NCBI GenBank assembly: GCA_964453155.1 | Contig: CAYVQU010000056.1 | Location: forward strand, 1-29,754 | Direction of reading: 5' to 3' | Source: CAYVQU01 sp964453155 | GTDB taxonomy: Bacteria > Chloroflexota > Anaerolineae > Anaerolineales > UBA11858 | Length of the DNA stretch: 29,754 bases | Shown: positions 1 to 7,720 of the stretch, piece by piece | How positions within the stretch are numbered: the first letter of the stretch is position 1 | How the letters are laid out: every line of letters begins with the position of its first letter | Program-made: the position numbers and the translations under genes | Notes under the pieces: model-generated | Told to the model about the DNA's origin: nothing | The model's input: only the letters and a program-made list of their open reading frames with translations | Database searches by the model: none

Positions 1-56
1 CCTTTTCATACCATAAGGTGAGACTTTTTTGTCCGCTTTACCGGAAACTAAAATTC

Positions 57-172
57 TAAGTAGATTTCGGAAAGTCTCTTGAAATAGTATGCCGGCTCAA
101 TCCGAAAACTGCTCAGGTGTGACGGAGAATCAGGAAGATTTCATTCAAAAGACAAACCGTCACACACTTAGT
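57..172. repeat. two-hairpin intergenic repeat, copy A
   Basis: This copy matches copy B (about 26776-26891) over its whole length with small indels. Positions 97-123 match 26815-26841 at 26 of 27 bases, and 154-171 match 26873-26890 at 17 of 18. Stem 1 pairs 59-71 with 101-113 (one A-A mismatch, one G-T). Stem 2 pairs 117-125 with 157-165 perfectly over 9 bp. It lies directly upstream of psuG, and two alternative GTG starts (171, 175) fall at or just past its right edge. Its function is unknown; it could be a mobile palindromic repeat or a structured RNA. Confidence 0.8.
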
Positions 173-186
173 GAGTGACTTATACA

Positions 187-1122
187 ATGACATCCAAACT
201 ACCTTCATATTTTTCACTTTCCCCAGAAGTTGCCCGAGCCCAGAGTTCACAGGCACCAATTGTCGCGCTGGAAACTACAGTAGTGACCCATGGATTACCG
301 CACCCGACCAATCTTCAACTAGCCCAAGATATGGAAGCGACCGTCCGTTCTGAGGGGGCAGTCCCGGCTACCATCGGGTTATTGAGTGGTCGGGTTCAGG
401 TTGGAATGGATGGTCCGCTTCTCGATGAATTAATTGCCGCTAAAGATCTGCGAAAAATAAGCCGGCGCGATTTTGGTCCGGCCATCGCCCAATCTGCCTC
501 CGGCGGTACCACGGTGGCAGGAACCTTAATCGCCGCGGCCGCGGCCGATATCAAAATATTCGCAACCGGCGGGATCGGGGGAGTCCATCGAGATGTAGCC
601 TATGATATTTCGGCTGACTTACCTGAATTAGCTCGAAGTCCCGTAATCGTGGTCTGTGCGGGAGCCAAAGCCATATTAGATTTACCAGCGACACTTGAAT
701 ACTTGGAAACCGTTGGGGTCCCGGTCATTGGCTATCGCACTGACCATTTTCCCGCCTTCTACTCGCGTTCGAGTGGGTTACCAGTCAGTGCGCGCGCTGA
801 TACCGCGGCTGAAATTGCAGATATTGCCAGCACACATTGGCAATTAGGCTTATCTAGCGCCTTATTGGTCGTCGTCCCGCCTCCAGCCGAGGTCGCGCTA
901 CCCTCTGAAGCCGTGATTGACGTGATTGATCAAGCTCTAGCAGAAGCCCATCAACAAAAGATTCGCGGTCAAGCCGTTACCCCCTTCTTGCTTAGCCGGG
1001 TCAGTGAGTTGACCGGTAAGGCCAGTCTATCGGCCAATTTGGGGTTGTTGTTGAATAATGCCAGAGTAGCAGCCCAAATTGCGGTTGCCTTAAGTGCCAG
1101 GAAACCCAAATTTCAAGCCTGA
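187..1122 (+). CDS. psuG: pseudouridine-5'-phosphate glycosidase PsuG
   Basis: The 311-residue protein belongs to the PsuG/YeiN family, which reversibly splits pseudouridine 5'-phosphate into uracil and ribose 5-phosphate in the cytoplasm. Family signatures are visible: ALETTVVTHGLPHP at residues 27-40 with the catalytic-type Glu29, the glycine-rich FATGGIGGVHR at 125-135, and CAGAKAILD at 158-166 with Lys161, equivalent to the lysine that forms the ribose Schiff base. Length is normal (about 300-315). I chose ATG 187; GTG at 175 and 171 would also read into the gene but fall at the edge of a repeat, and none has a clear Shine-Dalgarno sequence. No psuK kinase is next to it in the window. It converges on the Thr/Pro-repeat gene, with terminator hairpins between them. 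Confidence 0.95.
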   Translation: MTSKLPSYFSLSPEVARAQSSQAPIVALETTVVTHGLPHPTNLQLAQDMEATVRSEGAVPATIGLLSGRVQVGMDGPLLDELIAAKDLRKISRRDFGPAIAQSASGGTTVAGTLIAAAAADIKIFATGGIGGVHRDVAYDISADLPELARSPVIVVCAGAKAILDLPATLEYLETVGVPVIGYRTDHFPAFYSRSSGLPVSARADTAAEIADIASTHWQLGLSSALLVVVPPPAEVALPSEAVIDVIDQALAEAHQQKIRGQAVTPFLLSRVSELTGKASLSANLGLLLNNARVAAQIAVALSARKPKFQA

Positions 1123-1190
1123 TTTCCATATCATCTCAATTTATCGAGGATAGCGACTAGCATCTTGATTTACGGCGGGTAGTGTATTGC

Positions 1191-1220
1191 GGGGCGCAGG
1201 TCTGGTTGCCCCTAATTTTT
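1191..1220 (+). terminator. possible psuG terminator hairpin
   Basis: A GGGGC/GCCCC stem (1191-1195 with 1208-1212) is followed by TAATTTTT. The stem is short, so this may only assist the stronger structure at 1241-1280. Confidence 0.35.
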
Positions 1221-1240
1221 GAGGTGATCGTAATTCGAAT

Positions 1241-1280
1241 AAAAAAATTGCCATCCAATTGATCGGATGGTAATTTTTTT
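1241..1280. terminator. bidirectional intrinsic terminator
   Basis: An inverted repeat has the arms AAAAAAATTGCCATCC and GGATGGTAATTTTTTT around an 8-base loop, with one G-T/A-C position. A-tract and T-tract on either side let it work on both strands. It sits between the convergent ends of psuG and the minus-strand gene ending at 1280. Confidence 0.85.
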
Positions 1281-3718
1281 TACCGGGTAAACCGCTGAAA
1301 ATATGGTTTTGGCGGGGGGGCTGGTCGGGGTGTTCGGGTTGGTTCAGGTGTGGCTGTAAAGGTCATGGTCGGCGTGGGAGTAATCGTCGGCCAAGGCGTT
1401 CGGGTAGCAGTTCGAGTTAATGTCGGCCAAGGTGTTCTGGAAGCTGTGGGAGTCGAAGTGGGAACGGTGTTTGTATAGGTTGGGGTCAATGTCCGGGTTT
1501 GAGTGGGCCACGGCGTGGGGGTTTGTGTGCGAGTTAGGGTCGGCCAGGGAGTTTGCGATGGCGTGCGAGTTGGAGTGGGAACCGTATTCGTAACCGTTGG
1601 GGTTGGTGAATGGGTTGTAGATGGACGCGGCGTCCGTGAAGGGGTAGGGGTGGATGTTGGTACCGTGTTTGTGAATGTTGGACTTGGTGTTCGGGTGCGT
1701 GTCGGCCAGGGAGTTCGCGACGGAGTTTGCGTCGGCGATAACCAGGGCGTATTTGTCAAAGATGCGGTCGGGGTCTGGGTTGGGGTTTGCGTCGGCCGGG
1801 GTGTTCGCGATGGGGTTAGGGTTGAAGTCGGTCTGGGTGTGCGGGATGGGGTTTGAGTAGGAGTAGGGACTGTATTGGTGGGCGTTGGTGATAAGGTGTG
1901 GGTTGTGGTAGGCCAGGGGGTCCGCGAAGGGGTCTGGGTGGGGGATTGCCAGGGGGTATAGGTTAAAGTTTCGGTTGGTGTTTGGGTCGCGGTGTGGGTC
2001 GGCCAGCGGGTTATCGTAGCCGAAGGGGTATTCGTCGGCCGGAAAGTGCGGGACGCGGTTGGCGTTTGACTCGGTGTCCGTGTAGGACTTGGTGTCGGAG
2101 TGTAAGACGGGGTTCGACTTGGCCGGGGGGGGCGCGGGGGGGGCGGCGTGGAGGTGGGCCGTGGTGTCCGTGACGGACTGGGTGAGGGCGTATTGGAGGG
2201 GGTAAATGTATTCGTAGGGGTAAAGGAAGGTGTCAAACTTGGCCGCGGCGTCTGTGAAGGTGTGGCAGTAGATGTAGGAGCTGTAATGGTGGGGGTTGGG
2301 GTTGGCGTTCGAGTTTGGGTGGGCCAGGGTGTGCGAGTTGGGGTCCGGGTTGGAGATAGCCAAGGCGTGCGAGTTAAAGTTGCTGTTGAGGTTGCCGTTG
2401 GACTGCGGGTGGGCCAGCGGGTGCGGGTTGGGGTTTGGGTCGGAGCCGGACGGACATCACCTGCCGGTGGATTGATATTGAATGTTCGGCGCGTTGCCGT
2501 TGGCCAGGGAGTTGGCGTACTTGTGGGAGTCAGCGGAGTTGCCGTTGGCCAGCGCGTAATAGTCGGAGTTGGAACCGTCGCGGTGGCCTTAGGTCGGCGA
2601 GTGATTGTTGGTCGGGGTGTACTCGAAGGTCTCGCAGTGGGCGCCACGGTCGTGGGAGTGCGCGTTAAAGTCGGCCAAGGGGTGCGACTGGGTGTTCGAG
2701 TTGCCGTAGGCCGCGGAGTGCGCGTCGCAGTGGTGGTTGCCGTATCTTTCGGGGTGGCCGTGTTGGTGGGTGAAATTGTGGGAGTCGGTGACAAAGTTTT
2801 TGTTGCCGTTGGCGTCCGAGTCAATGTAGGCCAGGGACTGGGGGATGGCGTGATGGTGTGGGTCGCGGATGCCGTGGGGCTTAATGTTTCTGTTGGAATC
2901 GGACTCTCAGTCGGAGTTAATGAGGGGGTTGTTGTCGGGGTGGGCGGATCACCTAAAACGGTGAAAAATCCCACTCGTTTCCAGTCTAATCCTACAAAAA
3001 GTTGGACTTGATACTCGCCGGGCAACCATTCTTCGGCATTCGGCGACCAATCGGAAAATCCAATCCCACCCGTTCCAGCCTCCCAAACTAGCGTTTCGAA
3101 GTTGACTAATTCATTATTTCGATACCAGATCGCGGTCCATTGAGTCCCATTAACCATGCCATCATAACTAAAAATAGCGTATACGGTTTTCAACGGGTTG
3201 GTGAAGACCTCACTCACGTCGATCGGCCGGTACAATGCATCTAAACCCTGATTGCTAAATTCTAGGGGACTAAATACAGCTTCTTCGGGGATATTGAGAT
3301 CACCATCAAATTGGGCTTCTATTGCCAGGGGGAGATGGGGCGTCGGGGTGATTGTAGGCGTATCAGAAATCGAGGGAGTTGGGGTAACCGAGGGTGTTTC
3401 GGTAATTGTCGGCGTTAATGAAATTGTCGGTGTCAGCGTGATACTGGGGGTGATCGTTGGCGTTGCCGAGGGTGGATAGAAACTGTAAACGACAGGTTCA
3501 GCATAGGTACTAACGACGTAAGCCAGGCCCAGCATTCCTAATCCCAGTAGCACCCGCCGCCACCCCTGTACAATTTGATCCCGCCGCATGCGGTAGTATT
3601 GTAATTTCCGGCCCTGCCAGACGCCGCGCAAACCAAGAGCGAAACTAATCACTCCTAAAGCGATGGCGATGATAACGGCGGTTTGCACACCGGTCTGGAT
3701 ATCTAACTGAATGGGCAT
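1280..3718 (-). CDS. membrane-anchored Thr/Pro-repeat protein
   Basis: This 812-residue protein is not recognised as a named family. Two hydrophobic segments (about residues 13-34 and 56-76) flank a basic stretch with several Arg and Tyr. A short Thr/Pro linker (83-128) follows, then a compact domain of mixed composition (about 130-256, rich in Trp, Tyr and Phe, probably beta). The remaining 550 residues (258-805) are low-complexity Thr/Pro/Ser/Arg with recurring RTPWPT and TPTRTP units, broken once near residue 412 by a FNINPPAGDV segment and once by a proline run. The last residues are basic and aromatic. The topology suggests a membrane anchor with the repeat tail outside the cell, possibly glycosylated or wall-spanning; this is inference. 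The start lies 14 bases after the stop of the upstream hydrolase gene, so the two probably share an mRNA. No good Shine-Dalgarno sequence is visible. Confidence 0.8.
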   Translation of the reverse strand: MPIQLDIQTGVQTAVIIAIALGVISFALGLRGVWQGRKLQYYRMRRDQIVQGWRRVLLGLGMLGLAYVVSTYAEPVVYSFYPPSATPTITPSITLTPTISLTPTITETPSVTPTPSISDTPTITPTPHLPLAIEAQFDGDLNIPEEAVFSPLEFSNQGLDALYRPIDVSEVFTNPLKTVYAIFSYDGMVNGTQWTAIWYRNNELVNFETLVWEAGTGGIGFSDWSPNAEEWLPGEYQVQLFVGLDWKRVGFFTVLGDPPTPTTTPSLTPTESPIPTETLSPTASATHTITPSPSPWPTLTRTPTATKTLSPTPTISPTNTATPKDTATTTATRTPRPTATRTPSRTPWPTLTRTPTTVAPTARPSSTPRPTITRRPKATATVPTPTITRWPTATPLTPTSTPTPWPTATRRTFNINPPAGDVRPAPTQTPTRTRWPTRSPTATSTATLTRTPWLSPTRTPTRTPWPTQTRTPTPTPTITAPTSTATPSQTPRPSLTPSFTPTNTFTPSNTPSPSPSRTPRPTSTPPPPRPPRPSRTPSYTPTPSPTRTPSQTPTASRTFRPTNTPSATITRWPTHTATQTPTETLTYTPWQSPTQTPSRTPWPTTTHTLSPTPTNTVPTPTQTPSRTPRPTSTLTPSRTPRPTQTPTQTPTASLTNTPWLSPTQTPSRTPWPTRTRTPSPTFTNTVPTSTPTPSRTPRPSTTHSPTPTVTNTVPTPTRTPSQTPWPTLTRTQTPTPWPTQTRTLTPTYTNTVPTSTPTASRTPWPTLTRTATRTPWPTITPTPTMTFTATPEPTRTPRPAPPPKPYFQRFTR
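1300..2947 (-). repeat. degenerate tandem repeat encoding Thr/Pro tail
   Basis: About 1.65 kb of short degenerate units encode the Thr/Pro/Arg/Trp tail. On the plus strand it reads as G-rich motifs such as GGCCAGGGNGT and GTGGGNGTC. The same strand bias creates long spurious Gly/Val-rich open frames on the plus strand. Copy number is likely to vary between strains, and assembly errors are possible here. Confidence 0.85.
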
Positions 3719-3732
3719 CGGAATAGTTGAAT

Positions 3733-4497
3733 TTAGGATCGGGCCGCGACCGAGTTTTTAAGCGTACCAATCCCTTCAATTTTGACCTCTACTATGTCAC
3801 CTGGAACCAACGGGCTTACTCCTGCGGGCGTTCCGGTCAGAATAACATCACCGGGTTCTAGGGTCATGATAGACGAGGTGTAGGCAATTAATTGCCGCAC
3901 AGTGAAAACCATATCGCGGGTAGACGCCATTTGACGCATCTCGCCATTGACGTGACAAGTTACCAGGGCATCGGCCGGATCGAAATCGGTTTCAATCCAA
4001 GGGCCAAGAGGACAAAACGTATCGAACCCCTTAGCCCGGGTCCAAAGTTGATCACTGCGTTGTAAATCACGAGCAGTTACGTCATTTGCCATTGTATATC
4101 CCAGGATGTGATTTAGGGCCTCTTCGGGCGTGATCCCAAACCCGCGCCGCCCGATAACGACCACCAATTCAGCCTCATGTTCCACTTGTTGTGACTGTGG
4201 GGGGAGTAAAATTCGATCATCGTGGCCAATCACTGCAGACGGCGGTTTGAAAAAAAGCAGTGGAATCTCAGGGACTTCAGCACCATGTTCTTGCGCGTGG
4301 GCAGCATAGTTGCGCCCGACGCAAATCAACTTGCCCGGCTTTAGGGGAGAGAGCAACCGAACGGATGAAAATGGTATATTGGCTTCGCCCCGTTGAAACT
4401 CACCAAAAATATCTCCATAAACTGGACCAACCAGGTTGTCTTGAATCCATCCTTGTTGGTGTTCGCCATTTTCGGTTTGATAACGAATGAAACGCAT
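3733..4497 (-). CDS. fumarylacetoacetate hydrolase family protein
   Basis: This 254-residue protein has the FAH-fold seen in acylpyruvate hydrolases, homoprotocatechuate-pathway isomerase/decarboxylases and oxaloacetate tautomerases/decarboxylases. Visible signatures are KLICVGRNYAAHAQEHG (56-72), the metal-binding HEAELVVVIG with Glu108 and Glu110, the third ligand Asp139 in ANDVTARDLQ, KGFDTFCPLGPW (156-167), and GDVILTGTPAGVSPL near the C-terminus. The N-terminal lid is short, as in the single-domain bacterial enzymes. The exact substrate cannot be read from sequence. The start ATG at 4497 is preceded by AAGGAAC. The gene lies upstream of, and is probably co-transcribed with, the Thr/Pro-repeat gene, but no functional link is evident. 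Confidence 0.9.
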   Translation of the reverse strand: MRFIRYQTENGEHQQGWIQDNLVGPVYGDIFGEFQRGEANIPFSSVRLLSPLKPGKLICVGRNYAAHAQEHGAEVPEIPLLFFKPPSAVIGHDDRILLPPQSQQVEHEAELVVVIGRRGFGITPEEALNHILGYTMANDVTARDLQRSDQLWTRAKGFDTFCPLGPWIETDFDPADALVTCHVNGEMRQMASTRDMVFTVRQLIAYTSSIMTLEPGDVILTGTPAGVSPLVPGDIVEVKIEGIGTLKNSVAARS

Positions 4498-4520
4498 ATT
4501 TGTTCCTTTGATTCATACTA

Positions 4521-4600
4521 AGCAGAATTCGGCAGTTTTTTGCATTAGAATGAAACCTAATCTACGACCTGCTCAGGAGTTGTAGTCAATTTTTCGATGC
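4521..4600. repeat. possible degenerate third copy of two-hairpin repeat
   Basis: AGCAG (4521-4525) and CTGCTCAGG (4569-4577) are spaced as in copies A and B (53 bases against 54-55 across stem 1). AGTCAAT (4584-4590) follows, as it does in copy B. The remainder does not align well. Its own hairpin (4562-4568 with 4579-4585) places the TGCTCAGG motif in the loop. It lies between divergent genes. Confidence 0.35.
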
Positions 4601-4637
4601 TTAGCCAATGCTATATCCTTCAATGCTAGTTCGAAGT

Positions 4638-4667
4638 TTATCACAATTTCGCTCTTTCATTTATAAT
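4638..4667 (+). promoter_or_regulatory. candidate sigma-70-type promoter for the SH3-domain gene
   Basis: A perfect TATAAT (4662-4667) lies 18 bases after TTATCA (4638-4643). The predicted start near 4674 gives a leader of about 33 bases with GGTGA before the ATG at 4707. Confidence 0.45.
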
Positions 4668-4706
4668 TCGATAGTATTCTGATGCTTCAAACGCCATAGG
4701 TGAACC

Positions 4707-5381
4707 ATGACAAAAGAACCCGAAACTACTCAAGGAAATGATCAACCCAATCTTGGTAGAAAAGAACCCAAACAGCGCTATTTGTATTTATGGATATTGC
4801 TAACCGCGCTGGTGAGTAGCTGTTTCACAGTTGCCCTGATGATGTTGTTTTTTGAACTGCCAATCCGAGTTAACTGGTTTACCACCCCAACCCCAACTTA
4901 TACGGTTACTGCCACCCCAACCGCGACTTTTACGCCCTCACCTACGAAAACCTTCACAGTCACTCCCTCTCCAACTGCCACCAATACTCCAACACAAACT
5001 CCTACATTCACCCCAACTTTGTCACCGACCGCAACCCTATCCCCCACTACCACGCATACGCCAACCGAAACCTTACCGCCGACTGCCACCCTAACACCAA
5101 CGAATACCAATACCCCCACCACAACCCCCACCTTCACTCCAACTTTTACGCCTACCCCCACCTATAGTTATTCACTTTTGCCGATCAAAAAAGATACAAC
5201 CATTCATTTGGGGCCCACAGCAACCTCGCTGTCACTCTTTCGCGTAGATAAGGATACGACCTTATTTGTTACTACTACTCGCCGAGGGTGTTGGGTCTTT
5301 GTGACGTATCAACCCAGTTCCGGCGGGGGCAGCATTTCTGGTTGGATCAATGTAGATTCCCTCGGGGAGAAATGTCAGTAG
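4707..5381 (+). CDS. membrane protein with Thr/Pro linker and SH3-like domain
   Basis: The 224-residue protein has a charged cytoplasmic N-terminus (1-24), one transmembrane helix (about 26-50), a Thr/Pro linker (59-153), and a C-terminal domain (about 155-224). That last domain resembles bacterial SH3 domains: a run of short beta strands with IKKDTTIHLGPTATS, a DKDTTLFVTTT strand, and GWINVDSLGEKC at the end. Such domains often bind cell-wall peptides; here that is inference. The architecture (anchor, Thr/Pro stalk, small beta domain) echoes the 812-residue protein on the other side of the divergent promoter region. AGGTGA precedes the ATG. The gene ends 39 bases before parA, but parA appears to have its own promoter in the gap. 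Confidence 0.8.
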   Translation: MTKEPETTQGNDQPNLGRKEPKQRYLYLWILLTALVSSCFTVALMMLFFELPIRVNWFTTPTPTYTVTATPTATFTPSPTKTFTVTPSPTATNTPTQTPTFTPTLSPTATLSPTTTHTPTETLPPTATLTPTNTNTPTTTPTFTPTFTPTPTYSYSLLPIKKDTTIHLGPTATSLSLFRVDKDTTLFVTTTRRGCWVFVTYQPSSGGGSISGWINVDSLGEKCQ

Positions 5382-5385
5382 AAAT

Positions 5386-5414
5386 TTGCGAAAAAAACGC
5401 ATTGGTGCTATGAT
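5386..5414 (+). promoter_or_regulatory. promoter of parA, predicted leaderless
   Basis: TTGCGA (5386-5391) and TATGAT (5409-5414) are separated by exactly 17 bases, with TG one base before the -10 (extended -10). Seven bases past the -10 is position 5421, the A of the parA ATG. No Shine-Dalgarno sequence precedes that ATG. Confidence 0.7.
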
Positions 5415-5420
5415 CTGAAC

Positions 5421-6194
5421 ATGAAAACCATCGCGATTGCCAATCACAAGGGTGGGGTCGGCAAAACGGCCACCGCTCATGCTTTAGGGGAAGCGTTGGC
5501 CATAGAACATGGACAGCGCGTCTTGTTGGTGGATAATGATTCTCAGGCTAGTCTGACTGGGGCGTGTGGGGTGGCGGAGCCCAAAATCAGTTTAGCAGAT
5601 TTGCTGGCCGAAGAAAAACCAGAAGGATTGAGCCTCACCGACATTCTGGTTGAAATTATCCCGAATTTGTGTCTGGTACCGGCCGATATTGCTTTGGCAC
5701 CGCTTGAAATGAGTCTCCACGAGCGGCCGAATCGAGTCACTATTTTAAAAGAGTACCTGGAGGGGGTAAAAGATGATTTTGATCTCGTCTTCATTGATTG
5801 TGCCCCTTATCTAGGTTTGCTTACGATGAATGCCCTGACTGCGGCAGATTATGTTTTGATCCCTACTCAAGCCCAAGCCGTCGATTTGCGCGGTCTCAGT
5901 TTGTTTATGCAAGCTGTTCGTCAGGTTCAGGAAGATTTAAATCCATCTTTGGAACTGCTTGGGGTTCTCATTACTTTCTTTGACTCTCGGCTGCGACACC
6001 ATAAAGGCGCACTGGCTGCAATGGAAGAATCACGCCTCCCCATTTTTGATGTCAAAATTGGCCGCAGCATAAAAGTGGCCGAAGCCGCTATTCAGGGAAA
6101 ATCGATCGTTACGGCTCAACCCAAAAACCCCCAGGCGGGTAATTATCGGCAACTGGCGGTGTGGCTGAATGAATGGCTGGAGGGGCTGGATTAA
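5421..6194 (+). CDS. ParA/MinD-type ATPase (orphan)
   Basis: This is a 257-residue ATPase of the ParA/Soj/MinD superfamily. It has the deviant Walker A motif KGGVGKT at residues 10-16 with the signature lysine, switch I-type residues in VDNDSQASLT (38-46), and Walker B in the DLVFIDCAPYLGLLT region (about 120-134). The length fits the short chromosomal ParA type with no N-terminal DNA-binding domain. There is no parB next to it and no parS-like site was recognised, so it may position cargo other than the chromosome. The C-terminal part (KIGRSIKVAEAAIQGKSIV) is typical of Soj-like proteins. The ATG at 5421 coincides with the predicted transcription start, suggesting a leaderless mRNA. Confidence 0.9.
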   Translation: MKTIAIANHKGGVGKTATAHALGEALAIEHGQRVLLVDNDSQASLTGACGVAEPKISLADLLAEEKPEGLSLTDILVEIIPNLCLVPADIALAPLEMSLHERPNRVTILKEYLEGVKDDFDLVFIDCAPYLGLLTMNALTAADYVLIPTQAQAVDLRGLSLFMQAVRQVQEDLNPSLELLGVLITFFDSRLRHHKGALAAMEESRLPIFDVKIGRSIKVAEAAIQGKSIVTAQPKNPQAGNYRQLAVWLNEWLEGLD

Positions 6195-6226
6195 GGATTC
6201 TTTCAGTAGAAAAGTTTTTCTCTGTA

Positions 6227-6275
6227 AAGCGTGAAACGTGAAGTCTGCCCGACTCGCGTTTCACGCTTCATGTTT
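6227..6275. terminator. bidirectional hairpin between parA and korB
   Basis: A perfect 12-bp stem (AAGCGTGAAACG, 6227-6238, with 6257-6268) and a smaller inner GTC/GAC pairing separate two converging genes. The plus-strand T tract after it (TGTTTTAG) is weak and the stem is preceded by AAAGTTTTTC, so it may work better for the minus strand or be a dispersed palindrome. Confidence 0.55.
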
Positions 6276-7597
6276 TAGGTTACCGCATTCAGTGCTGCTA
6301 GGTTTTCTTTCGCAAATCGCGGATTCAAAGCTAAAGCCTCCTTGAACGCTTCCAAGGGGAAAATGTTCGTTTCTTGAATAGCCTTCACCAATGCCATAAT
6401 TGCCCAGTATTCTTTTTTGCGCCGATAAGTACCAGCCTTCTCAAAATCGATGATGATTTTGTGGGCCTTAGTTTCGATTGGTGGGAGATTCGCGTGCAAA
6501 AGGATGACATCCTGATGAGTGAGTATTGCGATCTGGTTTTTGACTTTGGCCAACCCCTCAGGGAATAAGACCACCGTCAAATCTGGTTTTTCGATGCCGG
6601 GGTAATAGATTTCTTCCGGGCTGAGAACGACTTCAGAGATTGAGTGGCCCGATTTGACCGTGGTGGGGTAATCGTTGCGCTGGGTGACCCATAATCCCGC
6701 CATCATCGCGGCCTGGCTAAAGGCTAAGGCCGCCGATCCAATTTTTTGTCCCGCAGCCCCAGCAACGATGATATTGAACTGATCTGTCAAGCGGTGCTCA
6801 TGTTTTTGTTCCAGGGGTCGGATCGTCATCGTTGGTTTGCCGAATTGATCAACTACTGCCGAATGGTAAGCCTGGGTGTATTCGGGCTGGTCAGCATTTT
6901 TCAAAATCCCGGTCGGAAAGCTCAACTCGGTCAGAGTGTTTTCTAGCGCATTTTTACTGTACTGGTTATTGGGGACATAGTAAGCGGTGCATAATTCCCA
7001 AATATCTAGCAGTGAAAACCCATCATATTCAATCGCCTGGGCAATTAAATCCGCTAAAGATTTATCAAAAGTCGTCGTCCGGGCGACGAAACCGGCCCCG
7101 TTAATGGCCACCGTTCCGCAGATATCGAGGGGATGCTCGAGTTGTCCATAACGAGTTGTTGAGGTCACACCGCCAATGGGGGTGGTGACCGAATGCTCTC
7201 CACCGGTCATCCCGTAGTTGAGGTTGTTGAAGACGATGGTCGTTACTCCAATATTTCGTCGAGCGGCATTTAACACATGGCTCCCACCAATGCCACAGCC
7301 GCCATCCCCGATGAGCACAATTACTTTGAGATCAGGATTAGCGAGTTTTACGCCGGTGGCGTACGTTACTGAGCGCCCGTGCAACCCATGGAGCGTATTG
7401 GTGGCGAAATACTTATCTGAAAGTCCCACACAGCCGATATCGGTGACGATGACCACTTCCTTCGGGTCAAGTTGCAGCTTGACTAATGCTTCGTTTAGGG
7501 CATCGGTAATCCGCCCGTGCCCACAGCCCGGACAGTAAAAATAGGGCAGCCATTTTTCATCGAGGTAGGTAGTAGGTGGTGTTGATACTTTTTCCAT
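6275..7597 (-). CDS. korB: 2-oxoacid:ferredoxin oxidoreductase beta subunit fused to gamma domain
   Basis: This 440-residue protein is the catalytic thiamine-diphosphate subunit of a KorAB-type 2-oxoacid:ferredoxin oxidoreductase, probably 2-oxoglutarate or a related acid. Residues 1-250 are the beta subunit: CPGCGHG (22-28) and the ThDP/Mg motif GDGGCGIGG (97-105) with NNLNYGMTGG (124-133). Residues about 270-435 look like the gamma subunit (VAGAAGQKIGSAAL, then SGHSISEVVLSPEEI), normally a separate gene. A plain KorB is about 280-300 residues, so this is a beta-gamma fusion. I chose the ATG at 7597 (MEKVSTPP); an in-frame ATG at 7636 adds a 13-residue hydrophobic tail inside the palindromic spacer and is less likely. 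No ferredoxin (delta) gene is adjacent. It follows korA by 123 bases that contain a cruciform. Confidence 0.88.
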   Translation of the reverse strand: MEKVSTPPTTYLDEKWLPYFYCPGCGHGRITDALNEALVKLQLDPKEVVIVTDIGCVGLSDKYFATNTLHGLHGRSVTYATGVKLANPDLKVIVLIGDGGCGIGGSHVLNAARRNIGVTTIVFNNLNYGMTGGEHSVTTPIGGVTSTTRYGQLEHPLDICGTVAINGAGFVARTTTFDKSLADLIAQAIEYDGFSLLDIWELCTAYYVPNNQYSKNALENTLTELSFPTGILKNADQPEYTQAYHSAVVDQFGKPTMTIRPLEQKHEHRLTDQFNIIVAGAAGQKIGSAALAFSQAAMMAGLWVTQRNDYPTTVKSGHSISEVVLSPEEIYYPGIEKPDLTVVLFPEGLAKVKNQIAILTHQDVILLHANLPPIETKAHKIIIDFEKAGTYRRKKEYWAIMALVKAIQETNIFPLEAFKEALALNPRFAKENLAALNAVT

Positions 7598-7621
7598 GAT
7601 TTTGAAATTAACCACGACGAA

Positions 7622-7671
7622 CACGAAGAACCACAAAGAAAAACCCTTTGTGATCCTTTTTGTTCTTCGTG
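7622..7671. repeat. nested palindrome between korA and korB
   Basis: An outer perfect 10-bp stem (CACGAAGAAC 7622-7631 with GTTCTTCGTG 7662-7671) encloses an inner 7-bp stem (CACAAAG 7632-7638 with CTTTGTG 7646-7652). It occupies the korA-korB spacer. It may be a dispersed palindromic repeat that affects mRNA processing or the ratio of the two subunits. Confidence 0.75.
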
Positions 7672-7720
7672 GTTTGTTTACTCATAATATTGTTCCACTA
7701 GGCCCAATTGACTGTCACTT

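Noticed and set aside
1300..2947. CRISPR-like or satellite interpretation of the short repeats
   Set aside because: Units are degenerate, in frame, and encode a continuous Thr/Pro tail; there are no constant repeats with unique spacers.
2148..3011. 287-codon plus-strand open frame rich in Gly and Val
   Set aside because: It is the antisense shadow of the Thr/Pro tail: Thr and Pro codons read in reverse give Gly and Val. It has no ribosome-binding site or domain.
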